A DNA stretch of 64,000 bases, taken from assembly GCA_039720395.1 (NCBI GenBank), contig CM077826.1, forward strand, positions 32,298,810 to 32,362,809, in the 5' to 3' direction. The notes under the pieces are model-generated. The model ran no database searches. It was not told the DNA's origin and was given only the letters and a program-made list of their open reading frames with translations. Below, piece after piece: positions 33,701 through 45,128 of the stretch. The stretch is from Liquidambar formosana (Eukaryota; Streptophyta; Magnoliopsida; Saxifragales; Altingiaceae). The position numbers and the translations under genes were made by a program. The stretch's first letter is position 1; each line of letters opens with the position of its first letter.

Positions 33701-36700
33701 TTAGATCCACATAAACAAATAATGATAATAATAAATTAACAAAATGGAACACCATGTAAAGTTTTTTCATTATGTTTCCCTTCCTCCACCAAGTACCAAT
33801 ATGTTTGAAAAGCTGCCCCTGTCCCCCCGCCCCCAACCAAAAAAAAAAAAAAAAACATACTAAATAATATAAGGAAAAGTAAAAGATGCTCACAGTGTAA
33901 ACTGAATTCTCAATGCGGTCACCTCGAAGAACCTCCCCCAAATTTTCTGCATTGTTCATAATTTTTTTGGGCTTACAATAGTTCAAGTAATAGTAGTCAT
34001 AGGGAAGTTGTGTCTTTGTAGAAGAAAGCTTGTTCACTTTGATATTAAGCGCATCACCCTGTGCAAGGAGAGGACAACCAACTTTTTGGATAAATAAAGA
34101 TTATATGATGTATAATGTGTACAAATATAGATCCAAAACTCCAAATAGGAGAAAAAGGATTAAAAATGCCAAGAATTTTACAAAGAATCAGTGAACCTAA
34201 ATGTCAATGGAAAGTCAAAAATGTGTGGAGGACAACAATGAGACAAACATCAATAACCAGTACATGACAAATAATTCATGGAATATACAAATGCAGAACA
34301 AAAATAAAAGCTATTGACTGAATTCCTAAAATGTATAACTACCCCCAAATATTAGACATAGGCAATGAGGCAAACTCATATCTTGGTTGGTGCCTAAAAA
34401 GCGCGGACACGGACATGGACACTGGACAAGCGCCAACACAACCCGACATGGACATGTCAACAAAATAAATCCTGAAAAACTCTGATGCAACACGAAAGGG
34501 ATATCAAATTAGTAAAATATTTACTTTTATAGTATATAATTTCATTATATCATGTAGCATCATTTACATCATTCAAAATGCATCCTTTCCTACCCATAGT
34601 TTTAAAAACAGCATAAATATCATTGTAATGGAAACGGTAAAGGTGTAAGGAGAGGCAGATGTAATACCTATGTTTGGATAAAGAATTTCTAGATGGAATT
34701 TGTATATTTTTATAAGGATGTGATGGACAAAATCCTTATAAAATTTTTACAAATTCCATCGTAAAAGCAAATTCTACATAGAAATTCCTTATCCAAACAT
34801 ATCGTAACAGAATTACGTAAGGGGATGCAGTCGCCACAATTATGAAATTCTGTTAAGCTTGCATAACATGCCCCAATCTAAGTGATACACATGTTCTCAT
34901 CCTAGAATCCTATATATTAATGTTTTTAAGGAATTTTAGTGAATTTTATTCAATAAATTAACCTTTTAGAGTGTGGGTGAAGCATTTTATGATGCTTTTA
35001 GTCATTTTTGGCTATGACTACTAGTTTTTCTAGATTCTAAATAAACATTCTTATAAAAGTAATTAGAATCAAATATTAACATTTTTTTCATAACGAGGAA
35101 ACCCTGCGGGCGAACCACAGGTCCATATAAGACCCCACAACCTATTTGGACCAGGTAAATCCAAGGCCCATGAGAACCATAAAACCTTGTGTGGGTGACC
35201 CCCAGGGGTTAGAATCCAATATTAACATTTAACAATGTTCAATTGTTGATACTTCATATAAGAGTTTATAAAGAAAATGATAACGCTTGCCAATCACCAA
35301 TTCACCCCCAAAAAGAGTGTCTTGGTTGATCCTAACAACCTCCATCCCTAGCATTGTTTTGGGAACTATTTCTTTGTTCGCCCCATCCTTGTAGTAGGAT
35401 GTAGTTGAAGATCCCCTAATAGTTTTGGTTGCATAGTTGTAGACTAATTAGTAATTTAGTATTTAATGCTTACTATTTAAACGAAATTAAAAACCAATCT
35501 AAACTTATGCTAGATATACTGAAGCATGACTATAGATCAATAACGCCTAAGTGCCTAACCCTGAATCCAACCATCACAGTTGTAGATATAGAGTTAAACA
35601 TCATAGATCCAAATAAATCAAGAATATAAATAAATAAAATAAGTTGAGAAACTTGAAAATTACCTTTGGGAGACTTGGTTTATGCGTTGAATATACATTT
35701 TTAGCTTAAATTATTTCAAATCTATGCTTTAATCTTGTAGATCTAAAATGAAAGAGGTAGAGAATGGAGGAAGATGGGAGAGAAGAGAGGAAAAATGAGA
35801 AAAAAAGTTGCTAAAATGGGTTAAAATTCCATTTTTAAAGCATAAAACACCATTACATAATGCCACAACAGGCATTATGCACCTGTTACGATGGTGAATT
35901 TTCCTACATGCCCCTACCTCTAACGGCCTGTGATGCATTACAGACACCTCCAGATTCGTTATGCAACCGTCATTACATTATTCAACTGCCAATTTTTAAT
36001 TCCCTGTTTGTAGCATTTTTGGAAATTCTAGTTCAGCTGTCCAAAATAGGACCAAAAAGTAAAGAAAGGAAAAAATGGAGGAGGTGAAGACAGGAGGCAT
36101 GTTGAAGGAGTGTCCATGTCTGACCTACCACGGCAGCTCCAGGGAAAGTGATCTTCCCAACCAAATTCTCACTTGTACCCAAATCAGATCCCAAATAAAG
36201 CAAGTGCTTCATTCAGATTGCATTTGCATTTATAGGGAGAATAAGAGTAAGCAAAACTATCAAACACCAAATGTAGGTCTTCTAAAAAAACACCCACTTA
36301 AGACTGCAGTGATCTTTCTCCATACAAACTACAAAGAAATAATACAAATTCGAAAAGCATACGACCTCTGTCCAGTCAACAAGAAAATGTAAAAAGAAAA
36401 TAAGAATATTTCAGACATTCATTACCTGGGACCCGATAAAAATACAACTACTAGGCTCAGCTAACTTTTCATTTTCCTAGTTTTTTGGGAAACCAAAACA
36501 ACATAAAACGTAAGAACCGAAATTTTATTCCCTTTCATTTTCCCCTGTTTTGTCGGCCACCAAACAGAGAGTCACAGAATAACTTCATGCCCAAAATAAG
36601 AACGATGAAAAATTCGTCGAAGTACATGAATCATAAGCTCAATTTCGAAGAATCTAAACCAAACGCAATTGCAGTAGCCAACATCCTAGATCCAAATCAA

Positions 36701-37092
36701 TTCCGACCTAAAAGCCTACATCATAACTCCCTAACATTTACATATCCAATAAACATGTATAAATACACACACAAAAATATACATGCATTATATATCAGAC
36801 CAAAACCCTAGATCTAATAAAATTGAAAGATTCGAGTAAGCATAGAAGCAGTATAGAGCAAGCGAGACAAGAACTAGCTCCAAAACCCTAAACATTTAGA
36901 GAAAAAAAATACAACAATAGATCGATTTGGAGAGAGAGAGAGAGAGAGAGACAGAGAGAGAGAGAGTAGAGATGGTACCGTTTGGAAATCGCGAGGAGCG
37001 ACACCTGGGAGGTAGAAGGAATGAGCAGAAGAGAATAGGACGAGAGAGAAGAAGACTCTGGTGATCCCAGTGGATGAGCTGCCCGTCGTCAT
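30781..37092 (-). CDS. Transmembrane 9 superfamily member (nonaspanin, EMP70), complete, 7 exons
   Basis: The coding exons are 36979-37092, 33894-34058, 33571-33680, 33287-33395, 32834-32946, 32031-32181 and 30781-31938. All have GT/AG borders and matching phases, and total 1,920 nt (639 residues plus stop). Residues 1 to about 25 form a signal peptide, followed by the family hallmark FYLPGVAPRDF. A lumenal domain holds LPYDYYYLNYC and IWNN-like family blocks. From about residue 276 there are nine hydrophobic helices (first in IHWFSIINSLMIVLFLSGMV). The C-terminus is KIYSSVKID, matching the K-x-D Golgi-retention signal known in plant EMP/TMN proteins. Family role: multispanning proteins of the Golgi/endosome implicated in sorting and adhesion. 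The closest remembered relatives are Arabidopsis TMN8-10. Intron 1 (2.9 kb) is filled with repeats. No disruption is seen. Confidence 0.95.
32947..33286. repeat. Fragment of hAT-like element family (GCCTCA type) in TM9SF intron 4
   Basis: Around 33020-33085, GCGTTTTACTCCTTACAAGG followed by GTGAGGCAC-TGCCTCAAGGCATAA matches, in reverse complement, the right end of the element at 50996-51614. The other end was not identified. Confidence 0.6.
34390..34455. repeat. GACACGGACATG-rich fragment in TM9SF intron 1
   Basis: The words GCGCGGACACGGACATGG and CCGACATGGACATG resemble the subterminal repeats of the elements at 61965-63132 and 63538-63700. It is probably an old partial copy. Confidence 0.45.
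34670..34800. repeat. Foldback MITE-like hairpin in TM9SF intron 1
   Basis: ATGTTTGGATAA near 34670 is the reverse complement of TTATCCAAACAT ending at 34800. Further pairing runs inward (GGAATTTGTA with TACAAATTCC; TTTATAAGGAT with ATCCTTATAAA). No coding sequence. Confidence 0.75.
35085..35208 (-). mobile_element. SINE-like retroposon with long target duplication
   Basis: The flanks at 35063-35084 and 35209-35230 share 21 of 22 bases, including the exact AATATTAACATTT. The 124-bp insert has an A-tail on the minus strand and contains GGGGGTCACCCACACAAGG and AGGGTTTCCTCGTTATG. Long duplications of this kind are typical of LINE-mobilised retroposons. Clear A/B boxes were not found, so it may be 5'-truncated. 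Confidence 0.65.
35240..36978. other. Remainder of TM9SF intron 1
   Basis: AT-rich. About 35840-35990 has GTTACG/ATTACA-rich words, also seen near 34800-34850 and 61890-61960 and possibly ends of an old element. Short frames here are unsupported. Confidence 0.4.
36930..36967. repeat. (GA)n microsatellite at the start of TM9SF intron 1
   Basis: A GA repeat lies within 15 bases of the exon-1 donor on the intron side. A second GA run (37098-37124) is in the 5' UTR. CT/GA-rich leaders are common around plant transcription starts. Confidence 0.8.
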
Positions 37093-37160
37093 CTTTGAGT
37101 TTAGAGAGAGAGAGAGAGAGAGATGAGAGAGTAGACAGCGAGAGAGATTTATAGTGACGA
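37093..37160 (-). promoter_or_regulatory. 5' UTR / promoter-proximal region of the TM9SF gene
   Basis: Reading on the minus strand, CTATAAATC at about 37148-37156 may be the TATA box. A CT-repeat leader follows (37098-37124), then the ATG at 37092. This would give a short 5' UTR of about 30-40 bases. Position-based assignment. Confidence 0.45.
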
Positions 37161-37209
37161 GAAAGGCCGAAGTATGAACGAGAGGTTTTTCGGTGACACG
37201 AAAGTCTTC

Positions 37210-37562
37210 AAAGGTTTTAATGTTACAATTTTTTTTTTCTGTTTTCTTAAGGTTGCTGTGAAAAATATAGGAGTTTTTCGTGAAAACTCGTCACGTCATC
37301 TATTAAGAATCTTCATTATGAATAATTTTATGAGAAATTTTTTTTTAAATCTATCATTTAAATGAATTTTTTTAATCATTTTTAATGAAACATTTGATAA
37401 AATAGAATAGAAATTACTAAATAATCAAAATTTCACTTAATATATAGATTTTAAATAAATAAAAATTCTACTACAAAATTGTTTAAAATAATGTTTTGTA
37501 ATAGATAACATATTTAATTTTTATGAAAACATCTTATATTTTTCATGAAACCTTAAAAAATT
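37210..37562. repeat. Foldback family F, copy 2, upstream of TM9SF
   Basis: The left arm (about 37248-37370) holds GTGAAAAATATAGGAG and TCTATCATTTAAATGAA. The right arm (about 37425-37560) holds their inverted counterparts, with ATCTTATATTTTTCATGAAA. It is diverged relative to copy 3, immediately downstream. Confidence 0.55.
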
Positions 37563-37764
37563 GTATACTATTGGGGGTGCAAAAGAATATATGTAATGAC
37601 AATACCTCGCCTCATTAATGAATTATTATCATTTTTTATCTTTTTTGCAAATTTACTATAGTAGTATTTATTTATTTATTTATTTCGCTAAGTAAAACAT
37701 GTTGAAAGTTTATTTAGAAGCCTCTATTGACACTCAAAGACTTACTTTTCATCGCACACTTTTA

Positions 37765-38062
37765 CACTTTAAGATTTTATAAAAAATATATAAGGTTTTC
37801 ATAAAAACTTATTGTACTGTCTATTAAAAATTATCATATTGAACAACTTTTTGGAAGAAATGTTTTCCAAAATCTATCGTTTAAGTGAACTTTTTAATTT
37901 TTTATACAGCGAAAACTATAAATGACAAAAAGGTCTACTTAAACGATTGATTTTGGGAAAAAAAAATTCCTAAAACGTTGTTCAAAATGATATTTTCTAA
38001 TAGAATACATTATCAGTTTTTATGAAAACCTTTTATATTTTTCATAAAACCTTTAAATGTAA
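37765..38062. repeat. Foldback family F, copy 3
   Basis: The left arm contains AAAATATATAAGGTTTTCAT, TCATATTGAACAAC and AAAATCTATCGTTTAAGTG. The right arm contains AAACGATTGATTTTGG, GTTGTTCAAAATGATA and AAAACCTTTTATATTTTTCA. The arms pair along about 130 bases. Same family as 21245-21525. Confidence 0.75.
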
Positions 38063-38150
38063 AATAAGTGAGAGAATGAAAAACAAATCTTCGGGGTGCC
38101 AATAGAGGCCCCAATTTACTATTCAAAACAATTCTTCACCTTTTACACTC

Positions 38151-38495
38151 GGGCTGTATTTGGTTTGAGGGAATGAAATGGGAGTGAGAAAGAGAATGGA
38201 ATGAGAATGGAAATGGGAATAAGAATAGACATTCCATCTCAATGTTTGATAAAGAGTGAGAATGGAATGAAAAAAAAGTAAAAGTGAAACCCATTTTTAA
38301 TGATTTTTACTCCTTAAAAGAAAGAAATAGTTATGTCTTTTGATTTGGAAATGAATGACTATTCCCTTATTAGAGGTAATAGACCCTACAAGGAATAGTC
38401 ATTCCATTCCGTTGTGCAATCGAACACACTTTTAAAAAAAAAAATAGAATCACCATTCCATTCCTTCTCTCATTCCCTCATAACAAACATGGCCC
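38151..38495. mobile_element. MITE family G, copy 1 (GGGCTGTATTTGG ends)
   Basis: GGGCTGTATTTGGTTTGAGG at the left pairs with CCTCATAACAAACATGGCCC at the right. The subterminal parts are rich in GGAATG / CATTCC. A second copy of the family lies at 53310-53641. A target duplication could not be fixed. Confidence 0.75.
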
Positions 38496-38622
38496 AATTC
38501 TAACTCTAACCCTTGCAGTCATGATCGACATGGTCACCAAAAGTAGCCATCCCCACGAGGCCCACAACAGCTCCATCACAGTACAACGACAGAGGAGAAA
38601 GCAGGGTGAAGAAGGCCCTAAG

Positions 38623-38793
38623 GAGAAAAACTTCCATGTAACTATGATAGGGCCAGGTGGTATCACAAGCCAATAGGGACCTTGCAAAGTGGGATTGTCA
38701 GTGTACTTTTTGGCCCCACAATCCCACTTTGCAAAGCTCCCATTGGCTTGTGATACCACCTGGCCCTATCACAGTTACATGGAAGTGTTTCTC
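38623..38793. repeat. 171-bp hairpin (foldback element)
   Basis: The left arm, about 70 bases (GAGAAAAACTTCCATGTAAC ... TTGCAAAGTGGGATTGT), recurs in reverse complement on the right (ACAATCCCACTTTGCAA ... GTTACATGGAAGTGTTTCTC) with few mismatches and a short loop around 38700-38715. There are no clear target repeats. Confidence 0.9.
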
Positions 38794-39052
38794 TGCGTAC
38801 AACGGATGTGGTAAGAGAGTGTGAGAATGTGACTGTGTCAGATCTCTCTCTCCCCTCTTTTTTTTTTTTTTTTTTGAAAGAAAGAAAGAAAGAAGGAAAT
38901 ATTATTAAGAAATAAAATAACATTTCAATAACATAGAAGGAACAGTACAATAATTTCCCTAAACAACCAACCAGAGCTTTCTAAAAAACCTATTTTTCCA
39001 AAAACAAGTATATTGTTATAATTATAATTTAAATTTGCAATACAATTATAGG

Positions 39053-39347
39053 CATGTTTGGTTGTCCAATTCGAAATTAAACAATTCAAGAAATTTTACA
39101 TAGGTTTGAAGACATAAATCTATCACTTTAAATTAGAATGTTTTTAAAAACTGTAATTACCACTATAATTGATGTTACAAAATTAATTTTAAGAAATTCA
39201 TGAAATACCACTATTTTGAATTGTCATTCTTATTTCTGATAATAATTATCATTTTCTTGAATTTGTTAATCCAAGATAATTAAGTATGTCTTCAATCTTA
39301 TGTAGAATTTTTTAAATTATTTAATTTTAAATTGGACAACCAAACAA
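39053..39347. mobile_element. MITE with about 60-bp terminal inverted repeats
   Basis: GTTTGGTTGTCCAATTCGAA at the left pairs with AAATTGGACAACCAAAC at the right. Inner pairing includes TTGAAGACATA with TATGTCTTCAA. Non-coding. Confidence 0.75.
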
Positions 39348-41919
39348 GCTATGTAATCATGTGAGCTTGCTTAAACACTTACAGAATAGTGTGAGATTCG
39401 ATTAGAAAAAAGTAAGGAAAAATCAACATGTGATGCCACACTCGACTATTTAAAGTTATCAAGGAGCCTCTATTTTGGGCTGACTTGTTTGGAGCAACCG
39501 TGTTATTCTAGATACCTGTATTGGTTATGTAATCTTCTTTGTCCTAACTTGGTGGGTGCTTGTAGCCTAGGAGGTGATTGACTGTTTTGTTCTTTCCTTC
39601 GTACGAAAGAAAATAAAGGCCCTTTCACCAAATCGCCAAATCTTTCTATTTTTGCCTCTCTGTTTTTTTGTTTTTTTTTTTTTTTTTTTTTTTTTTCCTA
39701 TAGTATAAAATAATAAAGGTAGGGGTGCTCACAGGTCGGTTTGGGTCGGGTTTGGAGTTCATCTACAACCCACTCACAACTCATCAGGTGAACTAAATTC
39801 TCACCTACATCTGCCTAGGGTTCCAAGTCTGCCTCTTAATGACTCTAACATTTGTTTTAAAAAAATATATATAATCTTCTGATAAGGATTCTTATATATT
39901 AACCCAATTAGGGTAATATTGTTTGATAGTAAAGTTTACCTAATCCAAGTATATCTTATCTCAAATAGTGTGGTATAAAATTAGCCTAATAAAATTCAAT
40001 TTAAACTTAAGATTTTAGATTTAAAAATAAATTAATAATTTACGAAAATGCAGGGTATTACAATATTATATACAAACTTGATCTTCAAGAACTATTCTTA
40101 ATTCACTTATACCCTTTCTCTCATAGACTTTAAAACTCTCTTTACATGATCAGTGTGTGACCCATTGGGTTCACATCATTAAGTAGTAGGAATAGCATAA
40201 AGTGTGCACAATAGAACTCTTTCCATTAAGGATCTAATTGGAACTCCTTCCAATTCTCTAATTGATTATAACTCACTTATATCAATTAGGGCTTCTACTA
40301 ACCATGAGTAATATCTAGCTATGTAGTTCTTAATGAGGTGAATAGGTATCTTACATAGAACCTTTTGTTATAGTTTATAGATTATAATTACATCCTTCCA
40401 TCTACACAATGTTTCCAATTAAACTAATAGGACATGGAAGTCTGTTAAGTCCCTAGTTTAATTATTTTATACTCAATCATGAATATCAACTCAATGATGA
40501 ACTTATGGAAAATCTTTTCCATATTCATCCTACCATGGTCATGGACTTTATGAGTTATATTAATGAATGCTATGTAAGACATTCTCTCTCTTTTTCCTGA
40601 GAGCGATGGATTCCTTGTTGATCACTCACATGCCTTCATACACATAGCAATAGGGTTAATAAACACCCTTGCAAACCCTTATAAGAATTTACACTTAGTG
40701 TTATCAAATTTCTAAAGTTATATGCATAAGACAACTATGGTGTCTCAGGTCTAAGGATTACTTGTACTACTATAATAATGAGAAACTGATTGACAGGCAG
40801 GTTAAAACTCCACTCAGTTGATCTCATATCTTTAGTCATATTCAGTGTACCTATTCTTGTAATAGGCACCCACATGTTGGTTGTAGTGTCTCCACATAAA
40901 TAGCTTGAGACTAACTATCCTCTTAAAGAGTCAACTTAACAAGTGTTAGTCCTATGGTTCATTATTGTCCATCATAGTGAACCTTCAACTGGGAATGTTT
41001 TAGGAGTTTAGTGTAGAGATATATTTACAGTCTCAAAATTACAACTCTTTGTAATTCCATATTCTCAACTCTAACTTCATGGACATATCATGTAAATATT
41101 AATGATGCAAACAAACATGATAAAATAAGCCCTTTTATTAATTCAATAATAAGCCCTTTTATTAATTCAATAATAAATGTGACATACACAAATGAAATCA
41201 AATGATTATTTTTTATCCCTAAACAATCATATCTATGATTAGCTTTAGGGCATACTACTAACACTATTTGCATTATTATTTATATTTACTATATTTGTAA
41301 AATTTTTTAAGTTTCATATATTTTGTATCAACCTAATTCACCCCTTCTAGAGTTGATTTTTGGGCAACAGTGCTTACTACTTTAAATATTATTAAATGAA
41401 AGAAAATGACATAATCATTACATAGTATGTGGAAAAATATCAAAACACATGTGATTTTGGTGGCTTATATCTATACTATTATATGAAGAAAAAAAAAATG
41501 TGTCATGTGACACGTCTCTCAAGTTTTCTCTTGCACATATTAAGACCCTACCATGTGATACATCTCTCAAGAAAATAAAATAAGGTAAAAGCATCAAAGG
41601 CATGCCTTAATTAGATAAGGTAAGAAAATCAAATGACTAAAATAAATAAATAAGGTAATAGAATTGAAATAAATAATAAGGTAAGAGATTTTTTTTTTCC
41701 TCACATGGGTAAACAGATTAATAGTTGAGTTAATGCAGTTGATTAAATTGATTTTCTATTTCTGTATGTGGAATGGACCAATCAGTTCATAGATGATTCT
41801 AAGACCAAATTAAGCTGAGTTTATCCTTATCAATTGAGCTAGTTAACTGGATCTATTTTGCACATCACACAAACTATCACTCGTGTGTGAGTGTGTGTGT
41901 GTGTGTGTGTGTATATATG

Positions 41920-41953
<34 letters not shown>

Positions 41954-42340
41954 GATGATGGTATATGCAATGTGGGTACATACATAACACTAAATTTTTC
42001 TTAGGGAGAATAGTGGATTAGTAGGTTAATGGATTTTAGGTTTATTATTATTATTATATTATTATTAATATCTTGAAGATTAATATGACATTATTATCTT
42101 GTCCCATTTAGGTTTTTTCATTATAAAGTAATAATAAAAGTATTTTGGAATTTTACCAAAAGTATATATATAGAAGTACCAATGCCTCCCAAGTCCTAAC
42201 CCATATCTAACAATATAGATAGAAATATTTCTTAGGTGCTAATCTTGTATCCTGAGTCCTGACCATAATTTAGGTTTCCCACGCTCCCCAGTTTCCTCCC
42301 ATTCACATTTGTTTTGCAAGAATAGCCAAGTCAAGTTCAA
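39348..42340. other. Intergenic, possible retroelement leader or LTR remains
   Basis: About 40050-41290 is a smooth non-coding stretch without frames. It may be a long non-coding retroelement part, but no LTR ends or primer site were identified. It includes a 21-base tandem duplication (AATAAGCCCTTTTATTAATTC, about 41124-41166, where the copies abut). A (TG)n-(GA)n microsatellite is at 41888-41953. No gene is supported. Confidence 0.35.
41888..41953. repeat. (TG)n / (GA)n compound microsatellite
   Basis: TG repeats, a TATATA bridge and GA repeats are directly visible. Confidence 0.9.
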
Positions 42341-42359
42341 AAAATCAAAAGATACCAGT

Positions 42360-42545
42360 TAGGCTAAAAGGTTCGATAGATCAATCACATGTATTTCGAT
42401 CCTCGGAAACCCAAGTCATTATTGCTTCTCTAAACTCCTCCATCTACCATTCTGTCCCACTTTGCGGAAGCTCCTACTATTTTATTAAAATCACCAATGC
42501 ATAGCCAAGGGGGCTGTGACTTGTTTCCTAAGTGAAAAATGTTGT
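42360..42545 (-). pseudogene. L1-type LINE endonuclease fragment, second
   Basis: The minus strand encodes HLGNKSQPPWLCIGDFNKIV and then SAKWDRMVDGG, a stop, and a NNDLGFRGSKY segment. The PW-CIGDFN core and the LGF-G motif are those of the plant LINE ORF2 endonuclease. No flanking LINE domains were found. Confidence 0.75.
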
Positions 42546-45128
42546 TTTATCCGTATATTTTGAGCATAATAAAATTTCATATGATGTAGAGCAATACTAC
42601 GTAGTGTCAGAAACTAAAATTTTAAAATTGTCAAGAGGCTGTCAAGATTTGTGTTGTGACACCTTCGGATGACCATAAAAACCCATGAACCGCTATTTCG
42701 CAAGCCCTCTATATCTATCTATCTATCTATATTTATATCTATACGACTTATAAAATTGAATCTTGGAAAAACTTTTGATTATCTAAAATCCAGGTTATTT
42801 TAAAATGTAATGACATCAATATCCTTAAGTAATCCAAAAGAAAAAAGATAACATAATTAAATCTTGTAGAACTCTACTCTAATTAGAGTTCTACGTACAA
42901 TCCTATTGCCATATGTTTCCGTTCCCATTAACTCATACATTTTTTTGCAGCCAAAAATAATAAGAAAAAATTCATATGTCTCTCTCTTCGTCTCCCATTA
43001 TGTATCTCTTTAGTATCCTTATGCCAGTCCTATGAATTTTATATTCATCTTCTCTTATTCTTAATTGAGATTGAAAGTCTCACATCAAAGGAATAGTTTT
43101 CTTTATTCTTTATGTTCTGCATTTTTTTTTTCCTTTTTTTCTATATTTTATATTTTACCTTTTGTTTATAATGATTTGTTGAATACACTATTCCATTAAG
43201 ATAGTGCATTGTATTCCTGTAAATTTGATTATTCTTATGTTAATCATTCCTATTTTTTATACTTGGTAATTTTGTGGATTGAAACTAGTTATAGAATACC
43301 AGTTGTGCAAAGGTTTTTATTTTCTGAATCGATTAAATGTAAATGCATATTAACTTTGTTTTAGCTTTTTGGGTGATAGCTTCCAAGTTTTGTCCTATTA
43401 AATCTAGGATACTCAATAATTTTCAATTTCATAAATATTATTATTATTTAATGTTTTGATGTCTTTTAATTTAATATAACACCATAAAAATTGAAACGGG
43501 AAAGAGATTAAGCAAACGAAACTTATAACAAACATGTAACTTAAAATGGTTCCGTTGCAGGCTACACATGAAGTAGTTAACTTAAATGTCCTCATGAGTG
43601 TTTAAGAGGCAAAAGTGAACTATATTCAGCCTGTTATCGACAATGATTTGTCTTAAACTAACTAATAAATAATTGAAAAAAAATGGGGTAAAGCGAGTGC
43701 GCTATGTGCATGTCACCTCCTTTACTTCTCAAGAATAGCAAATAGCACCAGTGCTACGGTAAGTGCATTCCAAATTGATGGTGGAAACACATTGAAGTAG
43801 AGATGGCTAAACTTGAGGTCGTGTTGCCTATGTTGATATCCGATCACAATACCTAGGAATTTAGGCTTAGAATTTTAAATTTCCATGAAGGGGGGAAAAA
43901 AAAGGCTTGGCTTTTCATTCCCAATTTCCAAGACTCCTATGAAACATAAGAATTTCAATTCCCATCTTTACAAATAGGAATTACCAACTACCACTAAACT
44001 TTTATGAGGTTGCTAATATAATATTCAAAATCCATTTTTCTTTAACAAAAAATAAATTTTTTGGGCCAATTGGCAAAAACTAATTATTTGACACCAAAAA
44101 ATGATTGGTAAACATTCAATAGAATAAACATCAGATGACCTGGGTATATCAAGCTATAGCCTTTGGTCACCGACTAGAATAAAACGGAATCTCAACCATA
44201 GTTTTAAACAGTTGAAGTGAAGGATATGCATCAACTTTTTTGGTTGTAGTTGATGAACATGGCGTTTGATAATGATTTTCCGTGCCTCAAAAATAAAATA
44301 ATAAAATTACTTTCTAGTTGATTTTTCACTTCTAGAGATTATATATGCAATTATTACCTCCATACTATTTAAATAACCAATAAAATGTGACTAGCATGAC
44401 CTTTAATATCAGCAAATACTGGCTCCATATCTTTACAATCATCATGGACCATTCAACAGCTAAATGATGACATCGAAACAACTCAACTTGGCCGCACAGA
44501 TGAATCTCTCAAGGCCAACAAAGATGGCTAATCCACCAGTCAGATCTAATTCTAGGAATACCAAACTACTATGAAAAAGACGTATTCTAGCTTATTCTTG
44601 GATCAGGATGCAACCGCATATACCCAAGGCAAGTTGGTTTTACCCTGTGGCAAATTTCAGCAGGTTCGAGTGTGCTAATCTCAAACTTCAATTTCGTATT
44701 TTTCACATAGAAATTGCTAATCAACAATACAACAGGATCCATTTTGCAACATATCTAAGGGATTCCTTGGTTCGCCCTACTCCTTGCACACTCCCTGAGC
44801 CAATTATCATCACAGCAAAATACAATCAACAGAACAAAATTCATGACAACCTAGCTCTCCTAATATCTGAACCGTTAACAGCTACAAGCCTAATACAATA
44901 GTAAACCAAAATGGAACATCCCCATCACTTCTAAATAGAGAAAGCACAAGAGTTACCTTATGAACTAAGTAAAAAGAGGCCTAGCAAAAGGAAAATGTAA
45001 AATTAAAATAATAAAAGATGAGAATAGTTTTTGTCTTAAGACTGGAATCACTTGCTTCAGAGTTCATAAATCAAGAATAAGGAAACTAGCAGATTTTTTC
45101 TTTCCTTCTCGTCTTTTTTGAAGAGAGG
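42546..45128. other. Intergenic and 3' flank of the FVE-type gene
   Basis: A (TATC)n run lies near 42712-42730. The rest is AT-rich. A 97-codon plus-strand frame (44608-44901) is antisense to the likely 3' UTR and shows no domain, so it is not called. Confidence 0.4.

Noticed and set aside
40050..41290. Possible solo LTR or long retroelement leader
   Set aside because: No TG...CA borders, primer site, purine tract or target duplication could be fixed, so it was left as uncharacterised intergenic DNA.
44608..44901. 97-codon plus-strand frame downstream of the FVE-type gene
   Set aside because: No recognisable domain, no gene-like context, and the composition matches non-coding sequence.
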